From Eubacteriales bacterium (GTDB lineage: Bacteria; Bacillota; Clostridia; Peptostreptococcales; Anaerovoracaceae): a stretch of 5,794 nucleotides of DNA. Every line of letters begins with the position of its first letter. Positions within the stretch are counted from its first letter, which is position 1. Below are positions 5,765 through 5,794 of this stretch, piece after piece. Position numbers and translations under genes: made by a program. The stretch lies in the NCBI GenBank assembly GCA_029098205.1, contig JAQXNW010000035.1:1-5794 (forward strand), read 5' to 3'. Under the pieces are notes generated by a model. It had not been told where the DNA came from and did no database searches. It saw only the letters and a program-made list of their open reading frames with translations.

Positions 5765-5794
5765 TCTGTTCTAGCCTCGTATTTCTTAATAATT

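Overview
The window holds five protein-coding genes, all on the minus strand, so transcription runs from high to low coordinates. In that order they are: a MarR-family regulator (5764-5210); a 268-bp non-coding region with a probable terminator, promoter and repeats; an FAD-dependent phytoene-desaturase/retinol-saturase-like oxidoreductase (4941-3304); an NAD(P)H:FAD:[2Fe-2S] reductase whose start overlaps the previous stop by 4 bp (3307-2093); an aldo/keto reductase with a C-terminal two-cluster ferredoxin domain (2019-985); and a nitrilase-superfamily omega-amidase-like hydrolase (922-83). A perfect 9-bp stem-loop follows the last gene. No RNA genes, transposons, CRISPR arrays or phage genes were seen.

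The organism is probably an anaerobic, gut-type Bacillota (Clostridia, perhaps Lachnospiraceae-like). This is inferred from strong AGGAGG-type ribosome binding sites, moderate GC, the ferredoxin-tailed aldo/keto reductase typical of anaerobes, and the overall protein flavour. It is not a taxonomic identification.

The four enzyme genes are spaced by -4, 73 and 62 bp, with no convincing terminator between them, so they probably form one operon. The 4-bp ATGA overlap couples the phytoene-desaturase-like enzyme to the [2Fe-2S] reductase. The simplest model is an electron chain: NAD(P)H to FAD to [2Fe-2S] in the reductase, then to the FAD of its partner, which would then saturate C=C bonds in a hydrophobic substrate instead of desaturating it. 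The aldo/keto reductase could act on a carbonyl of the same or a downstream compound and exchange electrons with ferredoxin. The amidase may trim an amide or may be only loosely linked. The substrate cannot be read from the sequence.

The MarR protein is the likely local regulator. The region in front of the operon contains a weak sigma-A-like promoter overlapped by an 8-bp direct repeat, and a 22-bp inverted repeat that ends one base before the Shine-Dalgarno sequence of the first enzyme gene.
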